A DNA stretch of 64,000 nucleotides. Source: Oricola sp. GTDB lineage: Bacteria; Pseudomonadota; Alphaproteobacteria; Rhizobiales; Rhizobiaceae. A program made the translations under genes and the position numbers. Shown here in pieces: positions 62,004 through 64,000 of this stretch (positions are counted from its first letter, which is position 1; the number at the start of each line of letters is the position of its first letter). The notes under the pieces are model-generated. The model did no database searches and had not been told where the DNA came from. It worked only from the letters and a program-made list of their open reading frames with translations. The stretch lies in contig NZ_JALEGV010000014.1 in the NCBI RefSeq assembly GCF_022763245.1, forward strand, positions 248,001-312,000, given 5' to 3'.

Positions 62004-63014
62004 TCAGGCGGGGTGTCCGCTGGAATCGCGGATGACGAGTTCGACGGGCGTGCGCAGTTCCGGCGCAGGCACGGTGCCTTCCTCCAGCCAGTCGAGGACG
62101 GTGCCCGCGATCCGCACGCCGAAGCCGGCGATGTCGCAGCGCACGGTGGAGAGCCGCGGATAGGCCTGGGCGCATTCCTCGATGTCGTCAAAGCCGACGA
62201 TCCGGAAATCCGAGCCCACCTTGCGGCCGATCTGGGCGCAGCCCGACAGCATGCCGAGCGCGACGAGATCGTTGAAGCAGATCGCCGCGCCGACGTCGGG
62301 ATGTTCCTCGGCCAGCCGGATCGCGGTCTCGCGCCCGAAGGCCCGGCTGGCGCGGCCGGTCACAACCAGCGGCTCCACGCCTGCCGCCTTGAGCGTGGCG
62401 CAGTAACCCGACATGCGCTCGCGCGTGACGTCCCGGCCTTCCAGCCCGCCGACGAAGGCGACGCGGCCCGGTCCCGTCTCCAGAAGATGCTCGGTCGCGC
62501 AGCGGCTGCCGCCGACATAGTCGGGCGCGGCAAAGGGGAACAGATCGACGCGCGGGTCGACATTGCGCAACACCTGCATCGCCGGAATCGCCGCCCGGGC
62601 GATGGCGTCGAAACTGGCCGCTTCCCCGCCATAGGTGGGCGAGATGATCAGTGCCGAAACGCCGTGTTCGATCATCGCGCCGACGACCTGCGCCTGAAGC
62701 GCGGGGTCTTCGTCGGTGTTGGCGACGACCGCCGCGTAGCCGCGCGCCGACAGGGCCATCTGCAGCGAGGTCGCGAACTCGGTGAAGAAGGGGTTGCGCA
62801 GGTCGTTGATGACGAGGCCGATCAACCCGGCATTGGCGGTGCGCAGATTGGCGGCCGAGCGATTGTAGAAATAGCCGATCTCGGCCATCGCCTCGCGCAC
62901 CAGCTTGCGCGTTTCCTCGCGCACTTGCGGGCTGTTCTGCAGGACGAGGCTGACGGTGGATTTCGACACGCCCGCCTTGCGCGCCACGTCGATGATCGTC
63001 GGCCTGCGCTCCAT
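62004..63014 (-). CDS. LacI family transcriptional regulator
   Basis: The 336-residue regulator begins with the helix-turn-helix and hinge TIIDVARKAGVSKSTVSLVL and NSPQVREETRKLVREAMAEIGY, followed by a periplasmic-binding-protein-like ligand domain (GLIGLVINDLRNPFF and VGFDDIEECAQAYPRLSTV). It is likely a repressor responding to a sugar and controlling the adjacent DUF993 and Dabb genes. It starts 9 nt after the DUF993 stop, so it belongs to the same transcript. Confidence 0.93.
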   Translation of the reverse strand: MERRPTIIDVARKAGVSKSTVSLVLQNSPQVREETRKLVREAMAEIGYFYNRSAANLRTANAGLIGLVINDLRNPFFTEFATSLQMALSARGYAAVVANTDEDPALQAQVVGAMIEHGVSALIISPTYGGEAASFDAIARAAIPAMQVLRNVDPRVDLFPFAAPDYVGGSRCATEHLLETGPGRVAFVGGLEGRDVTRERMSGYCATLKAAGVEPLVVTGRASRAFGRETAIRLAEEHPDVGAAICFNDLVALGMLSGCAQIGRKVGSDFRIVGFDDIEECAQAYPRLSTVRCDIAGFGVRIAGTVLDWLEEGTVPAPELRTPVELVIRDSSGHPA

Positions 63015-63023
63015 GGCTTTGCC

Positions 63024-64000
63024 TTATTCGATCCCATGCAGGGCCAGCAGGATGCGCATGCGTTCTTCCGCCAGCTCCGGCTTCGACAACAGTCCGGCAC
63101 GATCGGCGAGCCGGAACACCTCGGCATAATGGACGATGTCGCGGCTCGATTGGAAGCCCGCCGGCATGATGAAATGCGACTGCGTGCCGTTCAGCCACGA
63201 CAGAAACGCGATGCCCGCCTTGTAGAAGCGGGTGGGCGCGCGGAAGATCTCGCGGCTGAGCGGCACGGTCGGCGCGAACAGCCGGTGATAGGTGTCCATG
63301 TCACCCATGGCGAGCGCTTCCAGCGCCTGTGCGGCCGCCGGCGCGATGGCGGCGAAGATGCCCAATAGCGCATGGGAATAATGCGTGCCGTCGCCCGCGA
63401 TCAGGTCGGCATAGTTGAAATCGTCGCCGGTATAGAGCCGCACCCCGTCGGGCAGGCGCGCCCGGAACGCCTCCTCATGCGCCTGGTCGAGCAGCGAGAT
63501 CTTGATGCCGTCGACCTTGGCCGGATTGGCCTCGATGATGCGCAGCACCGCATCGGAGGCCTCGGCCACGTCGGTCGAACCCCAATAGCCGGTCAGCGCC
63601 GGGTCGAACATGTCGCCGAGCCAGTGCAGGATCACCGGTTCGGCCGCCTGGTCGAGCAATCGGCCATAGACGCGCGCATAGGTCTCCGCGCCGGCGCCGA
63701 TCGCCGGAAAGGCGCGTGACGCCATCAGGATCAGCTGTCCGCCGGCCGCCTCGATGGCCGCCATCTGCGTCTCGTAGGCCGCGATGATCGCGTCGGCATC
63801 CCTCAACGCGTCGAGCGCGACATGGTCCGTGCCGGCCCCGCAGGCGACGCGCGGCTTCATCGGATGCGTCTTTGCCGCGGCCATCGTGCGTTCGATGAGT
63901 TCCCTTGCGGTCAGCCAGTCGACGCCCATGCCGCGCTGGGCGGTGTCCATGGCTTCGGCCAAGCCGAGGCCTTGGTCCCACAGCCCCTGCCGGAAGGCGA
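63024..64000 (-). CDS. DUF993 family protein (cut by the right edge)
   Basis: The 3' part of the gene, about 325 codons, is present; the frame stays open to the window end. GLGLAEAMDTAQRGMGVDWLTA, ACGAGTDHVALDAL, ILHWLGDMFDPALTGYWGS and LYTGDDFNYADLIAGDG match DUF993, a TIM-barrel family related to dihydrodipicolinate synthase. In rhizobia it occurs in sugar or polyol catabolic operons with LacI regulators, as here. Confidence 0.9.
   Translation of the reverse strand, partial: AFRQGLWDQGLGLAEAMDTAQRGMGVDWLTARELIERTMAAAKTHPMKPRVACGAGTDHVALDALRDADAIIAAYETQMAAIEAAGGQLILMASRAFPAIGAGAETYARVYGRLLDQAAEPVILHWLGDMFDPALTGYWGSTDVAEASDAVLRIIEANPAKVDGIKISLLDQAHEEAFRARLPDGVRLYTGDDFNYADLIAGDGTHYSHALLGIFAAIAPAAAQALEALAMGDMDTYHRLFAPTVPLSREIFRAPTRFYKAGIAFLSWLNGTQSHFIMPAGFQSSRDIVHYAEVFRLADRAGLLSKPELAEERMRILLALHGIE

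Overview
The window is GC-rich, gene-dense chromosomal DNA from an alphaproteobacterium, most likely of the order Hyphomicrobiales (Rhizobiales). The basis is gene content and order: carD beside an RpoH2-type sigma factor, the set argH, small lipoprotein, lysA and a TIGR02302/DUF4175 protein, a CpdR-like regulator next to hpt, ftsE-ftsX, a DUF2125 protein, dnaJ-like gene with cobS-cobT next to bolA, and aroK-aroB with xerD and accA close by. Genus cannot be read from this sequence. Both ends are cut inside genes.

Layout. 1-7.1 kb (minus strand): SUV3-like helicase, S4-domain protein, GH1 beta-glucosidase, ferredoxin FdxA, CarD and the start of an RpoH2-like sigma factor, headed by an unusual 580-bp spacer. 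7.2-13.5 kb: tlpA divergent from argH, then lptM-like lipoprotein, lysA and a Gln-rich DUF4175 membrane protein. 13.6-20.3 kb: cpdR/hpt against ftsE/ftsX, ElyC/YdcF-type protein, PlsC, ChaC, DUF2125. 20.3-28.5 kb: prephenate dehydrogenase and hisC, a divergent methyltransferase/gloB pair, a MarR-GNAT fusion with a perfect 33-bp operator, lysoplasmalogenase and an EamA transporter. 28.6-35.6 kb: rpmB, a queuosine-precursor transporter with a possible structured leader, a DUF559 gene bracketed by inverted intergenic repeats, the aerobic cobaltochelatase subunits CobT and CobS, a J-domain protein and BolA. 35.6-50.4 kb: cytochrome c with a 39-residue membrane protein, CYTH protein, dienelactone hydrolase, CorC-type transporter, aroB/aroK, xerD, accA, an L,D-transpeptidase, TusA-like protein, CobW GTPase, D-Ala-D-Ala carboxypeptidase and an M20 amidohydrolase.

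50.5-64 kb is the accessory-looking part. It holds a DUF1851 protein, three consecutive Imm11 (DUF1629) immunity-like genes with no toxin beside them, a glycerate kinase, several small hypothetical genes, and then a translationally coupled three-gene operon on the minus strand: an HprK-related kinase, a PqqD-like protein carrying a signal-like hydrophobic segment and a four-cysteine tail, and an NTP_transf_5 nucleotidyltransferase. This operon resembles the poorly understood 'HPr-rel-A' class and is the best candidate here for an undescribed system. The window closes with a Dabb protein, a LacI regulator and a DUF993 gene, probably the edge of a sugar-catabolism locus.

No tRNA, rRNA, CRISPR array, insertion sequence, phage gene or integration site was seen. 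All functional names rest on reading motifs and family resemblance by eye; no database search was run.
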